Shown here piece after piece: positions 26,310 to 37,731 of a stretch of DNA of 64,000 nt. The notes beneath the pieces are model-generated. The model did no database searches. It was not told the origin of the DNA and worked only from the letters and a program-made list of their open reading frames with translations. Within the stretch, counting starts at the first letter, position 1, and every line of letters starts with the position of its first letter. The stretch is from Ceratopteris richardii. Lineage: Eukaryota; Streptophyta; Polypodiopsida; Polypodiales; Pteridaceae. Position numbers and translations under genes: made by a program. The DNA lies in NCBI GenBank assembly GCA_020310875.1, contig CM035412.1, forward strand, positions 138,320,261-138,384,260, written 5' to 3'.

Positions 26310-26505
26310 CTAAGCTAGGTGGATTTCTTCTCTTAGAGAGTATATGAACCTTTGCTTAAGTCTAGTCTCGTGATCTTTGGCCATACACATGAGCAACCAA
26401 ATGGTGTCTGATTTCATATCTATCTTAATCAACCCGACACTCAAATCATCGCTTACTTTATTACATTCTTCCCCCTTGGGAAAGATTTTCATCCTCAAAA
26501 ACACA
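26310..26505 (-). mobile_element. Gypsy 3' end with polypurine tract and LTR start
   Basis: On the minus strand a coding end reading VFEDENLSQGG is followed by the purine-rich CCCAAGGGGGAAGAA and then TGTAATAAAGT, the pattern of a Gypsy polyprotein end, polypurine tract and LTR start. A very similar junction (AAGGGGGCAAGAG then TGTAATAAAGT) occurs on the minus strand near 41,662-41,685. The rest of the element was not found nearby. Confidence 0.45.
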
Positions 26506-26519
26506 TGTATATATATAAC

Positions 26520-29090
26520 TATGTAGGAAACCCTTGAGCCTCATGTTCTAACCTAGAAGAATATGTTTTATCTCTCTGGTAGGATGCCTACCCAAATTAT
26601 TCAAAGCACCATCTGGCTCTACACTTGAGAAATGTATCTAAATGCAAAGTAGGGAATGAATAATAAGTGTAGATCAAAAAACATCCCTGGCCAATTCACT
26701 ATTTTCTCTATGTGCTATCTAGCCACGAACATGTGAAATGGGTGGATTCAAATTACTAGTCCATTTTTGGGCATCACTGATGCATGTACCTAGTAACTGA
26801 GGTCATATTCTCCCTTTCAAGAATTTGAGGACTCTTTATTCACTTGAATTTGATTTGGAAAACTAGAAGACTAGTTGTCCCAAACATCTAACTTGGATGT
26901 TTGTATTATGCCATTCATTTCCAACCAGCATTTACTTGATTTTTCAATCGGCTAGAGGACTAGTTTGTCCTAATGGACTTGAAAATCCTATGTAGAATGT
27001 AGGAGAAAGTTTTCCATTTACTTTTTGGTCAACCTCACTTTGACTTGACCAACTCAAATCCAAAATTAAATTTGTTAAAATTAGGACACTTTTCTCAAAG
27101 GCTTGAGCTTTATATTCCTAGGAATTGTCAATCTTATGAGCAATTCCTAACTTATCTTTCCTAGAGTGTACTAAACTCTATGAAGTTCATTAGAGTATGC
27201 AACTTGAAGCCAACTCAAAAGAATAAATCAACTTAGTCTTATCATCTTTTGAAGATTAATTGGGTTCTTGTATATAACAATTATCTCGAATGTTTATTTT
27301 AGTTACCTTGTTCTAATTAGTAACCTTGGATTTTCTTGTCAAGAATGAGATTCTCTATCTGAGTCAAATCCAAAAGATTTGGAAAGTAGAAAGAAAGAAC
27401 TAAAACTCTGTGAAACCAATTCAAACTTCTAAGATACTTGAATTTGTATTCGGTCAAACTCTAGGTGACTCAAAACTTTAACTTTTCATAGATCTATTTC
27501 AACAAAGTATTTGAAGCATTTTATCTATCTTCAAGAGAAATAAATTGGATTCTCAAAAACATTCTTAGAGTAAAGCTAAATATAATCATCCAACCACAAG
27601 ATACTGGCATGGTAACAAAACATCAGTGTGTTGACCCACCAAGGTTCCATTGATGAAATTTTTACTCAAAACACGAATGCTTCATTTAAGACTAAGTTAA
27701 TATTTTGTTTAGTCAATCTCTTTATGACTTGCTTTCTCAATTCTTGTGCATTACTTTGAGTCTAGGAATTGATGTCACCAACTTGCACTGTCAATTGGGT
27801 GCTTTCAAATGAACTTAGTCTTTTCAACCTTAGTTGAAAGGATCATTTCAGAGTCCTTTTTTCTTGAAAAAATTATCACATACTTTTGAATCGAAAACAC
27901 TTTATCTTGAAGTGCTCCATAATTCAAATAAGAATATTTTTCTCCATACTTGAATTATAAATAAAGATTCTAGAAGTTAATTACTTTATGATGTTCTTAC
28001 TTACTTGATCTTGAAGTGTCTTGTAAAATCATGCTTTTATCCTCCTTGAATTTTAACTTCTCCTTTGAAGTTTTAATTCTCTTGAGGATCCAATCTTACT
28101 TCAGGATTCATTCTAGGACTAAAAAATACTTATCATCCCACAGTTGGATGTCCCATATCATCTTTCCTACATCAATCTGACTATAAAATTTGGTGTCGCA
28201 TATCACCCTATTTTATATTGACATTTATGTGTGAGTGATACGTACCCTAAAGTCAAAACATATCTTTACAATACCTTCTTATTTAAATTCTTTAACAATA
28301 ATTTTCAGGTTTTAAGGCATTACCTCTAACTTGAATTTCTATATTTTGATTCTTTCATACGATCGTTTCACGATCTCGTTTTTTGCTTTCGAAAATTGAT
28401 AACCTTTTGGTGGAATATCCATCCTTGTTTTCTAGGATTTTCCCAAAGAAAAGCAATTATAATTCCAAGTTATTGAATTTCTCAAATTCAAGTCCTATTG
28501 GTTATACTCAACTCATTTGTAGTGACAAGAGCTTTTCACCTCTTATCTTTAGATTCTTTTCTTATTGAACCTTTAAGTAGCTACTCTGAGGACCTTTTAG
28601 GAATCTATCTACTACTTAAGCATATGCTCATGCATTTGGATTTCACTTTAAGAAATCCCTTTAAGGATAGGAAAATGTTATTTTTTACGTTCCACATAGT
28701 TAATTACTGTCATCATAGTTGCAGACTATGTACTTGGAACAACCAAATCTTTTCACAGTTCCCTTTGGATAAGTGGAACTTGGGCATGTTACAGCTATCT
28801 TTGTGGTTTAAATGCATCTTTAGGTTTAGGGATCCCATATTTTCTAAATTGTAGCATGCTAGAAACCTATTAAAACTTTCTTGGTTAAACATCTATATCT
28901 TGAAGAGGTTTGCTTGCCCTTTCCTAACCCATCAATTAGGCTTAATGAATATGTCCTTGTTTCTAGAAAGATATACTTGAAAAAAAATTGAAGCTACCAT
29001 CATGTGATACCTTCTATCTTTAGAATATCTTTAAAAAGGACATCATCATGTACATGCCCTAGCATATTTATGAACTTATTTCTTTTTCTT
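26520..29090. other. AT-rich intergenic sequence, nothing recognised
   Basis: Long T-rich, stop-dense sequence with no domain-like frame on either strand. No terminal repeats or tandem arrays were noticed. Confidence 0.5.
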
Positions 29091-29181
29091 TGATCTTCAT
29101 TAAAGAAATGGCTCAACAAAGGCAAGCCTGTGGTTTTGAGAAGACCAACATGAGGCAAAAGAATTCTGGGCAGAATAGGAG

Positions 29182-30396
29182 ATGGATATATTTTCATCCG
29201 ACCATGAGACGTTATGTGAACGGAGGGTGGCGATTTGGCCCGATATCAAATTATGTGAGATGCTGGTGTTGCGAGCAGGTGGGGATATAGCCAAATATTG
29301 CCCTCGCATATGCACCCCGTTGGATTTTGTCCCCACATGTGAGGACTGCGGGAAAAAGCGGTTATGTGAGCACATGTGTAGCTCAAAAGAAGTGAATGTC
29401 AGAAAGGTTGCAACAAATGGACCTGATAGGTGTGTATCTTCTCTATATGTGGAGGTTGAAAAGAGCGGAGTTACTTCGTCGACAGAGACCGCAAGAGCAA
29501 GTGAGAGCAAGGACACTGGATCTCCAGACCGAGGCTTGGTAGAACTTGTGAAGAGCCTGGAATGTCAAGTCAATTGGCTGCATGTGGAGCGGGATGGCGA
29601 TAAGGTCAAGATGGAGAGAATAGAAGAAAATCAAGTGAAAATGGCAGAAGTCTTAGGAAATTGGGAAAAGGAGATGCGATCGGTCGAAAGTGAGAATAAA
29701 GAGTTAAAGGGGGAAAACAACAACTTAAAAAGACAAATCCAAACACTTCAGCATGAAAGCGGGGTTAGAAGGGGAAAGCAAACGAGAAAAGAAGTCTTGG
29801 ACATTAGAATTGGTTGGGTAACGATAGACTGCTACCATGTCATGATCGAAGAAGGGCCCTCAAGAGATAGGGATGACCTGATGAGGAGAGTCGAACGAAT
29901 GGAGCATGAAATTGAGAAGGTACAAAGCATAATCCGTCGATATAGTGATCAAGCGGGTAAGGCATGTGAGGAGTTCCACCTAGAGTTAGAAAGAATGAAA
30001 AGTGCCCAAGCAGAGAGTGATGAGAAAGTTGGACGGGTAGAAAAAGAGAATGCAAAGCTGAGTAGCAAGCTTGGTAGGTGGATGAATCGGAAAGACGATG
30101 TGATGCGAGGACAAGTAGAGGACCCGAAAGTAGGAAAAATGGAAGGAGAACTGAAAGCCATGTTGGATAGGTTGGATGCATTCAGAACAAAGTTAGAAAG
30201 AATGAAGAATGAATTGTCGAAGAAGGTAGATGATCTAGATGTAGAAAATATGAATAGGATTTGGGAGGAAAGATCGAGTAGAGAGGAAGTCGAGAAGTTG
30301 ATCGTTCGAGTTGAGAAGAGGGAGGATATTCCCCTCGGATCTGAAAAAAGGGTGAGAGAGGATAAAGAGATGGAGCAAATATGGAATCGGTTCTGA
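29182..30396 (+). CDS. 404-residue coiled-coil protein with an N-terminal Cys cluster, family unknown
   Basis: The longest open frame in the window. The start is the first Met of the frame; another frame overlaps its first 110 bases, so the true N-terminus is uncertain. Residues 12-66 contain eight Cys (12, 25, 40, 44, 53, 56, 62, 66), including CEDCGKKRLCEHMC, which could bind zinc. Residues about 130-200 and 225-400 are rich in Glu, Lys, Arg and Leu with heptad-like spacing and should form long coiled coils. There is no signal peptide or membrane segment. I recognise no family. It could be a host gene, or the extra or gag-like ORF of an LTR element, since a polypurine-tract-like run and a TG-start repeat follow at 32.2 kb on the same strand. 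No introns are needed to read it. Confidence 0.45.
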   Translation: MDIFSSDHETLCERRVAIWPDIKLCEMLVLRAGGDIAKYCPRICTPLDFVPTCEDCGKKRLCEHMCSSKEVNVRKVATNGPDRCVSSLYVEVEKSGVTSSTETARASESKDTGSPDRGLVELVKSLECQVNWLHVERDGDKVKMERIEENQVKMAEVLGNWEKEMRSVESENKELKGENNNLKRQIQTLQHESGVRRGKQTRKEVLDIRIGWVTIDCYHVMIEEGPSRDRDDLMRRVERMEHEIEKVQSIIRRYSDQAGKACEEFHLELERMKSAQAESDEKVGRVEKENAKLSSKLGRWMNRKDDVMRGQVEDPKVGKMEGELKAMLDRLDAFRTKLERMKNELSKKVDDLDVENMNRIWEERSSREEVEKLIVRVEKREDIPLGSEKRVREDKEMEQIWNRF

Positions 30397-30399
30397 AGC

Positions 30400-32229
30400 A
30401 TCGATTGTGACCTGTTCCAATACCAGAGTGATATTGAGTACAACAAGAAAGGATTAAGGGACTTAGCACCGAGGCTTGAATCATTGAGGGGCACAACGAG
30501 CAATGGTAGTTATCCAAGTCATCTATCAGGTCAAGTGGAATCTCTGCAAGGCAGAGGTTGGAGATGAAAAAGAAATAGATAAGGCGATGGATGTCGGTAA
30601 GGATGGCTTGGGTCTGATTAGGGTTTGTTTCGTGGGATTGCGACTCAGAGACGTGAGGATGGATGGACCAAGTCTGTGGTATGCTTAGGACCAAAGTGGC
30701 AATTTTTGGGGTTTTTAGGTCGGCAAGGTAATTAGTGTGTGCGGGTTTCGAGAGGAAAAGTTGACCATGGCATTAGTGGCTGGATTTTGGTTTGAGTAGC
30801 GGCAGAGAGGAGATATGTCTCATCGGGATGTCCACGGGGGGAAGATATGTGTGTGTCGTGATTGGTTGGGTTGGGAAAAAAGTCCTTTCTTTTGTCTCCT
30901 AATTCTCGAGATGCGGGAATGAAGAAAAAAAAAATGGAAAAAATATATATGTTTATGTATGTGTGCATGTGGCTACCTGCCTATGTGGGCCGATAGGTGG
31001 GTGGATCCACTTTGGCCGGGTAGATGGGTGGAACAAACTTGATCGCGTGGTCGAGTCCACGAGTCGCATCCAGCTTCAGCGTAGGCCGGCAAGTGTGAGT
31101 AAATATGTGGAAAAATGATTGGAAAAAAAAAAGAAAAAAAAAAGAATGAGACGAATTCCTCGCTCGAGGGGGGACAGAAGAGAGGTGAGAGAGCATGATG
31201 CTCGGATGGGAATATGTGTCTGTGTTTGTGGGGATCTTGGAATGTGTGGACTCCTGATGAGACATGTCGAATCGAAGCTTAAGCTCGTTTAGGGTTTTGG
31301 TTGCGACGTGTCTGTGGAAGACCTGGACTTGAAGGATCCAAGCGTGCTAGTTGCTTTGTTCATCTGCGAACTCTTAGGAAGTGTGCAGTTTGGCTCTTAG
31401 GTGGTATGACAACTTGAGAAGTCCTGAATTGCGTTGATGATGAGTGGTCCTGTCGAGGTGAGCTCGTGTTAGGCTTGAGTGGTCTTTGCCATGTGTCCAT
31501 CAATTTAGGAGAGGTGGTGGCGACCAAGCATAGGATCTGATTGATGAACAAAAGAGCACAGAGTAGATGAAAAGGTAAGTGGGAATAGAAAACCCTAGGT
31601 GGGAGGGAATGGGAAATTGGCAAGAGAGCTCAGTTAGAAATGAGACAAAGGAATCAGCAAAACGATCATGTGACCGGGAAAAGTATCGAAAACGGAACTC
31701 GGAAATGGTTTTTGATGGTGGGTGTAGAAAGTGTGTTGATATGTGGAGTAGAGATTCGTGACGTGTCGAACGAACAGTCTAGAAGAGTGACGAGAGGGAA
31801 TGTGGATGGGCTTTTTGCTTGCATGTGTGTTGTGCGTGACGAGAATGCATGTGTGATGCGGGATCATGATGTGTGTGCTGAGTATATATGTGTGATGTGG
31901 ATGAAGGATATGATTGTCTTTTCATTTTGGTTGTACATATTGTGATTTGATGAAGAAAGGTTCTAATGTTTTAATGAAGTCTGCAGACAGGTGGACATGT
32001 TGATGAAGATGCGAGAGGATGGACAAAGATGGTAAGTGGAATGATTGGATTTTGGTACTAACCGATGATTGTATGAGGGCGATTGCAGGTGCTACATCGA
32101 GGAAGAAGAGAATAGGCATACAAGGTAAATATTTGTATTTGATTGAGTGATGATCACATGTTGGATAACTTGAGTGTAGGTAGCATATCGCTCGTCGAGG
32201 ACGACTTCGAAATTAAGAAGAGGGGAGTA
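30400..32229 (+). other. G-rich, C-poor tract without a recognised gene
   Basis: The plus strand is markedly richer in G than C for almost 2 kb (in 31,741-31,860 G is roughly three times C by eye), with many TGTG runs. Short frames exist, but none shows a domain. It ends in AATTAAGAAGAGGGGAG, a polypurine-tract-like run directly before the TG-start repeat at 32,230. It may be the 3' untranslated part of a decayed retroelement whose ORF is at 29,182-30,396. Confidence 0.4.
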
Positions 32230-32335
32230 TGTTAGCTCAAGAAATGGTTGGTTTTTATGCACTAATGTGTTGCTATTTGGCAGAAGAAGATGTTTGATTA
32301 CAGGTACTTGAAGAGTGATCAAATGTTTGAAGGGA
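32230..32335 (+). repeat. ~100-bp repeat upstream of PPR relic 1 (copy 1)
   Basis: TGTTAGCTCAAGAAATGGTT and the following bases to about 32,335 align at roughly 80% with 36,548-36,650. The shared core GGTTGGTTTTTATGCACTAA is identical in both. It is preceded by a purine run, so it may be the start of an LTR; alternatively it is 5' sequence duplicated together with the PPR genes. Confidence 0.6.
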
Positions 32336-32429
32336 GGTATTTGCAACTACATGACGACATCTTGCTCAGAGGGGAATGCCCTTGGTGTTTGGAGTTCCGA
32401 TTATGGAAAATATAAGCATGTCCAAGATG

Positions 32430-33850
32430 TAATTACTTGTTTGAGCAGATGCAATTTGAAGGAATCTATCCAGATTTAAACACTTCTGTCCATATCATGA
32501 AATGCTAACAATATACACAGATTTACCACAAGTTTTTGGACACATTCAGGCGTTCAGAGTTCACATTTGGTGATGACCCTATTGCTTCGGATAGTTTATG
32601 GAGAAGTACCTAAGTGTTATCCCAGAGGCTGTTTCATTTGTCTATGCACTGAAATCTTGTGGCGTGCTAATGGCTATCAATAAAGTTGGCTGCAGTTTGG
32701 TTGACATGGTTGTCATGAGACATGTATGCCAAATGTGGTGACTTTTCAAAGGCACAAGATGTACTACAAAACCTTCCTTTTCGCGATGTTGTATCATGGA
32801 GTGCACTGATTGCAGGATATGCCAAAGAGGGCCAAGCTGAGCAAGCATTGAAATGTTTTCATCGCATGCAGCATGAGGGCATCCGTCCTAATGCAGTGAC
32901 ATATGCATGCATATTGAAGGCTTACGTGGCTCTCGGAGCTCTTAATGAAGGGAAAAAAATCCATGATGTGGTAAAAAACCAAGGATTATTGCAGAATAAT
33001 GTTGAACTGGGCACTGCTCTTGTGGACATGTATGCTAAATGTGGTGCTCTTTCCAAGGTGAAATATGTTTTTGATAGCCTTTTGCATCGAGATGTTGTTT
33101 GTTGGAAGGCCTTAATCGTAGGCTATATGCATGATGGACAAGGTGAACGGGCATTGGACTGCTTCAAACGAATGAAGCATGATGGTATCACTCCTAATGC
33201 AACAACATATGCATGCATGTTAAAAGCATGTGCTTCTATTGGTGCATGTAATGAAGGGCAAAAGATCCATGATGAGATTGAAAGACAAGGATTGTTGGAA
33301 GTGACATTATGGTTGGCAATGCACTTGTGGATATGTATGCCAAGTGTGGAAAACTTTCAAAGGCACAAGAAGGGCTTCACCAACTCCCTTTTCGTGATGT
33401 TGTCTCTTGGAATGCATTGATTACAGGATTTGCACAGGGAGGTTTAGGTGAACAAGCTCTAAGCTGCTTTGAGAAGATGCAAAGTGAGAGCATATCTCCA
33501 GATGCAGTATCATTTCTTTGTATACTCAATGTTTGTAGTCATCTTGGTCTTGTTGACAAAGGTTATGAATATTTTGTAAATACGACAACCAAATATGGGA
33601 AAATCCCAAATTCAAAATGCTTTACTTGTATAATTGACCTCTTTGGATGTGCAGGACATCTAGAAAAGGCAGTGCAACTGATCCAGGAGATGCCAGTATT
33701 TGATCGATCAACAAACTGGATTGCTCTTTTGAGTGCAAGCCATAAATGGGGAGATATTAAATTTGGGAGATTGGCATATGAACAGGCTGCACAGGTGGAT
33801 AAAATGCATGGGCCAGCTGTCCTTCTCATGGCAAACATGTATTCATCAGT
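32430..33850 (+). pseudogene. PLS-type PPR protein relic 1 (ends in a partial E domain)
   Basis: Pentatricopeptide-repeat proteins bind organellar RNA; PLS-type members with E/DYW tails direct C-to-U editing. Here 32,722-33,300 encodes successive repeats (MYAKCGDFSKAQDV, RDVVSWSALIAGYAKEG, PNAVTYACILKAYVALG, and so on), and 33,309-33,850 continues in another frame (RDVVSWNALITGFAQGG, SPDAVSFLCILNVCSHLG) into an E-motif-like stretch (WIALLSASHKWGDIKFGRLAYEQA). A one-base frame change near 33,300 separates the two parts. Degenerate repeat sequence without an open frame extends upstream to about 32,430. After MANMYSS at about 33,848 the expected remainder of the E domain and any DYW domain are missing. 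No start codon with an organellar targeting peptide is visible. Most likely a pseudogene; a sequencing error could explain the frame change but not the lost C-terminus. Confidence 0.85.
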
Positions 33851-35200
33851 GGAGGGGGGAGGTTATCTCTTATTATTGTGTTGTGTGGTTCTGGGAAGCG
33901 GCAGCAAAAAGGGCTCTCTCTGTTTTTCGAAGGGTGCCACACCCAAAAGGAGGCGTCTTCTTCCGTATGTAGAAGGGTGGTGGTCTGTCCCTCTATTAGA
34001 GCCTGGCAGAAGGAGACTGGGATTCAGGAGGGGTGAGGCCTCACGAATGCAACGCCAGGGAGGAGGTACGGGAGGAAAGTAGATCACTTCATACACATCG
34101 GCCAGGAACGTGACTGCCTGAGGAGGGAAGCACTCGAACTAGAGGAGAAGGGGATTGTGTGGAAGATTGAGTGCTGGCTAGAAAGGAGTCTAAGAGGAAG
34201 CATCAGGGGTTAGTCCAGTTCTCAGAGGCGGGCAGACAACGTCGAAAAAAGGGGGGGGGGATGTCTTTCTTTTGATAGACTTGGCTTTGTGAAGAGAAAG
34301 ATGGAAGGAACAGTAATGCATGACTTGACGACTAAAGTTTGTGATCAACAACAGAGCAAAGTCTGTGACGCGGTGCATCGAGGTGAAAAATTTTAAGTAG
34401 AGACAAGCTATGAATACTGAAAGGCTTCACAAGATTGTATGTTGGCAAAAATAGCAAAGGGAATCTTCTTAAAAACGTTGAGGAAAGGGGAATCCAGCCG
34501 GGATCAGGGGTGCTGGGTGATCTAGTTTCTTTTGTCTGCTAATCTTCAGGACCGGGGGGCGGGGCAGAACGCATCATCCTTATTGGGCCTAACCATCTGC
34601 CAAGTCTGTTCCGATTATAAGAAGACTTCTTTTTTTCTTTTCTGTGGGGGGAGGGGGTGTTGTGCAGGAGAGATCGAGATTCGCAGCAAGAGAGGAACGA
34701 GCAGGTTTTGCGAGAGGGATCAGTTACTACAGCTTGTAGATCTTCTTCTCCTTTGAAACAGAACTCTCCCCTTTTTGACAAGGGCAACCAAAACCCCGAA
34801 GAGCATGATATGCTAGTCTCTTCATTCATTTCATCAGTTTCATCCCCCTTGTCATAGAGGGTGATCCGTAGAGCAGACCATGTTTTGCAAGCAGATTAAG
34901 CACTTTCCATCCATACAATAGAAGTCTCCTTGTCAAAAGAAGGACATGTCCAATGGCGGTTATTGAAATCAACTCGTTCTCATTGTCCTATAGAGTGCAA
35001 AGCAGCAGACCCTTCAGAATCAGCTCCGTGCCCGTAGATATCTGTCATAGTTCATGCCCACTAACAAGTCCCAGTGGAACCGGCTTAAGGATGGAAGATC
35101 TGAGTAATCGAGGTCAATACCAGAGATCGAGCGATATCTGTTCAATGTCATGACAAGTTAAAGGCCATGGACTAGCAGGATATCAAGAACCTTTGAGTTG
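33851..35200. other. GC-richer sequence replacing the PPR 1 3' end; possible organelle-derived insert
   Basis: Directly after the truncated E motif the sequence becomes richer in G+C, with G runs (34,249-34,260; ACCGGGGGGCGGGGCAG near 34,550) unlike the AT-rich surroundings. No domain-bearing frame was recognised. The texture is reminiscent of plant mitochondrial DNA, but I could not match any specific gene, so this is only a suggestion. Confidence 0.3.
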
Positions 35201-36547
35201 CAGTTTTGTAATGATGATCATGGCCTTCTACGAAGAGAATATTTTTAAACTTCAGATGCCTAATAATTGTTCTCCTGGAAGATCCAAAAAGTGGTGCGAG
35301 GTCAGAGCTGCTGAAGTATCAAGGTACTGTACTGAAGAATATTATCTCTGGTGTAGTGATCTGAAGCAGAGTTAATAAGATATCATCTAAAATGATACTC
35401 AGGAAGAGCTCCTAAAGAGTGCTCACTCTGGTCATGCTACCAAAAGCTTTCAAAGTCTCAGCTTGTCCCGAATTCATATTTTTCTTTCATCTGATGTTTA
35501 TATCTTCACAAAACGTTTATCCATTTTTGAGTTAAGGCAGCCTTTGGGCCGAAATCAGGAGACACAAGAGAGATTTGTCTCAATTCCAGCTTAGCATATA
35601 AGTTTCAAAAAGCTTTGTTGTTTCTTGCAGTGACATTGCTGGAAATACGGGCAATGAAATGAATGAGACAAAAGATGGGACTTTTCAAATTGGGTTGCAT
35701 AATTGAAGATTTTGATAGTGTTTCTTTGAAGGTTTTTGGGAGATTCATTTCCAGCCTGCATGCATGTTTCTGTTGTGGGAAATGACAGTCTGAAGAGACG
35801 AAAGAGGGAGCATATTATTGTCATTCAGCTTTAGGAGCCACAAAACAGTCACCATCAGGTGATGAATAACAAGGGTCTACATGGATATCCACTCTTTGGC
35901 ATATCTCTATACTGAAATTCTTTCATCTTAGAATCCCTCGTTGGAGCATTATCTTATGGTAGGATGTTGACAGATCTAAGATGATATTCTGGGCTTCACA
36001 TATGATCACATGCTTATTTTGGATTTAAAGATGTGAAGAAATTTATGTTTCCCAAAGCAGTCTCTATAAGATATAGCGAATTCAAGTTGCATTATGCGTT
36101 ATGTCTCAGTTGCAATGGGGTGTATCTTCTAATTACACTGCTCATACTAGTCTACTTTGTACATTATTCTGATTTGATCAAGGATCCAAAGAATGTCAAT
36201 ATTTCCATGCAACATTTTATAGAGTCACCTTCAGTGGGGGGGGGGGGGGGGTTTCCAGACAATAACCTGGTCATCGAGATCAAATTTTATTTTCATTATG
36301 AAAAATAACTGCCCTTAAATAAACGGTACGTCCTATTCCACTAACTTTGTATTGTGCATGCACTTGCATCTAGGCTTATATGTGCAGAGTCGAATGCCGA
36401 TTGGATATTTCTATTATGCATTCTTGAATGGTCAGCTCCACACTCTTTCATTTCAGCTGTAATAAAAAGAGTTGTTGCAGCAGTTATCTTGAAGGGTTCT
36501 GCTTATAACATGGTACTTCCTACCCTCAACTTTGAGGAGATATCTAC
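35200..36547. other. Intergenic, nothing recognised except a G homopolymer
   Basis: Frames are short and show no domain. A run of 16 G residues lies at 36,236-36,251, a possible assembly weak point. Confidence 0.5.
36236..36251 (+). repeat. (G)16 homopolymer
   Basis: Sixteen consecutive G on the plus strand between TCAGT and TTTCC. Such a run can form quadruplexes and is often miscounted in assemblies. Confidence 0.9.
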
Positions 36548-36650
36548 TGTTAGCCCACAAAATGGTTGGTTTTTATGCACTAATGTGGGTTTATTTGGCA
36601 GGAAAATACGCTTGATTTCAGGTACTTGAAGCACGAATTTGATAATTGAT
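36548..36650 (+). repeat. ~100-bp repeat upstream of PPR relic 2 (copy 2)
   Basis: TGTTAGCCCACAAAATGGTT onwards aligns with 32,230-32,335, including the exact core GGTTGGTTTTTATGCACTAA and a shared CAGGTACTTGAAG near the end. It lies immediately before the first recognisable PPR sequence of relic 2. Confidence 0.6.
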
Positions 36651-36654
36651 GGGA

Positions 36655-37700
36655 AGCATGTGGAGGTATTGATTGCAGGATATGTTCATCATGATCTTAA
36701 TGAGGAGGCATTAAGGTGCTTTGATCGAATGCAACAAGATGGCTGCCTTCCAGATGCAGCTACATATGCTTGCATTTTGAAAGCTTGTGGTGGGCAGGTG
36801 CTGTGCGTAGAGGGCAAAACGTTCATGCAGATATTGTCAAATAGGCAGTGCTTGAAGAACACAAAGACATTAACATTGGGCCAGTGATTATGTACACAGA
36901 ATGTGGTATGCTTACTGATGCCCAAGAAATCTTTGACAAGCTTCCAGTTCGAGATGTGGTTGCATGGAGTGTTCTCATGGCAGGTTACTCTCAGTCATCG
37001 TGGCCTTCTAGAGGAGGGACAAATGTACTACGAGATGATCAGTAAAGATTATGGTCTAACTCCTACTCTGGAGCACCACACTTGTATGGTTGATTTATTC
37101 TGTCGCGTTGGTGATCTTGATGGAGCAGTAGTAGTTATCAAGTCAATGAAGGTTTCTCCTAATCTTGCTCTATGGCACACATTTCTGGGTGCTTGTGTAG
37201 TGTGGAAGAACGTGAAGTATGGGAGATGGGTTTTTGAAAATGCAGTGGCATTGGATGAGAAGGATGGTACGTCATATGTCAGCATGAGCAACTTGTATAC
37301 TGTTGTGGGCAGACTTGATGGATGCAGGATGGAAGCCAAATGAGACTTGCTTGGGGCTTCTCATCAGAGCTTATATACGGTGTAACATGGTTGATGAGGC
37401 CATGGACATTTTTACTAAATTGTGTGCAGTGGCTATGGTTGATGAGATAATGTGTCATAATCTAATTTGCATGTGTAAGTCTGTTGGGCGCTATGATGAA
37501 GCAATCCATGTGTTCAATGAGATATGCCGTGTGCAAAATGTGAAACCTTCTTTGAGAACACGTTGTGCTATTATTGATGTCTTCAGTTCTAAAGGTTCAA
37601 TAAAGGAAGGAGAAGCTATTTTTATGGAGATTATGAAATGCGAAGATATAGATGCAGCAACATACAATGTGGTTTTGAACATGTACTTGAGGGCTGGCAT
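36655..37700 (+). pseudogene. PPR relic 2: PLS/E part followed by P-type repeats
   Basis: From 36,660 the frame reads VLIAGYVHHDLNEEALRCF and DAATYACILKACGGQ (PLS-type). A frame change near 36,820 leads to MYTECGMLTDAQEIFDKLP and RDVVAWSVLMAGYSQ. Near 37,000 about 30 codons of a P motif appear to be missing and the frame changes into HRGLLEEGQMYYEMISKDYG and an E-motif-like stretch (LWHTFLGACVVWKNVKYGRW). Near 37,315 the frame changes again into P-class-like repeats (NETCLGLLIRAYIRCNMVDE, MCHNLICMCKSVGRYDEAI, RTRCAIIDVFSSKGSIKEGE, ATYNVVLNMYLRAGI). PLS repeats running into P-type repeats are unusual in one PPR protein, so two PPR sequences may be joined here. PPR similarity stops at a TC microsatellite. 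Clearly a pseudogene. Confidence 0.8.
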
Positions 37701-37705
37701 TTTGT

Positions 37706-37731
37706 CTCGCTCTCTCTCTCTCTCTCTCTTG
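37706..37731 (+). repeat. (TC)n microsatellite
   Basis: A run of TC dinucleotides, then TTGTTTTTTTCGTACAG. It marks the exact end of PPR similarity in relic 2. Confidence 0.85.

Noticed and set aside
29840-30694. Several long minus-strand frames rich in Ser, His, Leu and Phe
   Set aside because: They are antisense to the coiled-coil frame; Glu/Lys/Arg codons read backwards give exactly this composition.
33863-34096. Short frames around 33.86-34.10 kb on both strands
   Set aside because: They lie in compositionally odd sequence after the PPR truncation and show no domain or conserved motif.
32230-36650. A gene-capturing LTR element carrying PPR relic 1
   Set aside because: No second LTR border, target duplication or primer site could be placed; kept only as an option in the findings.
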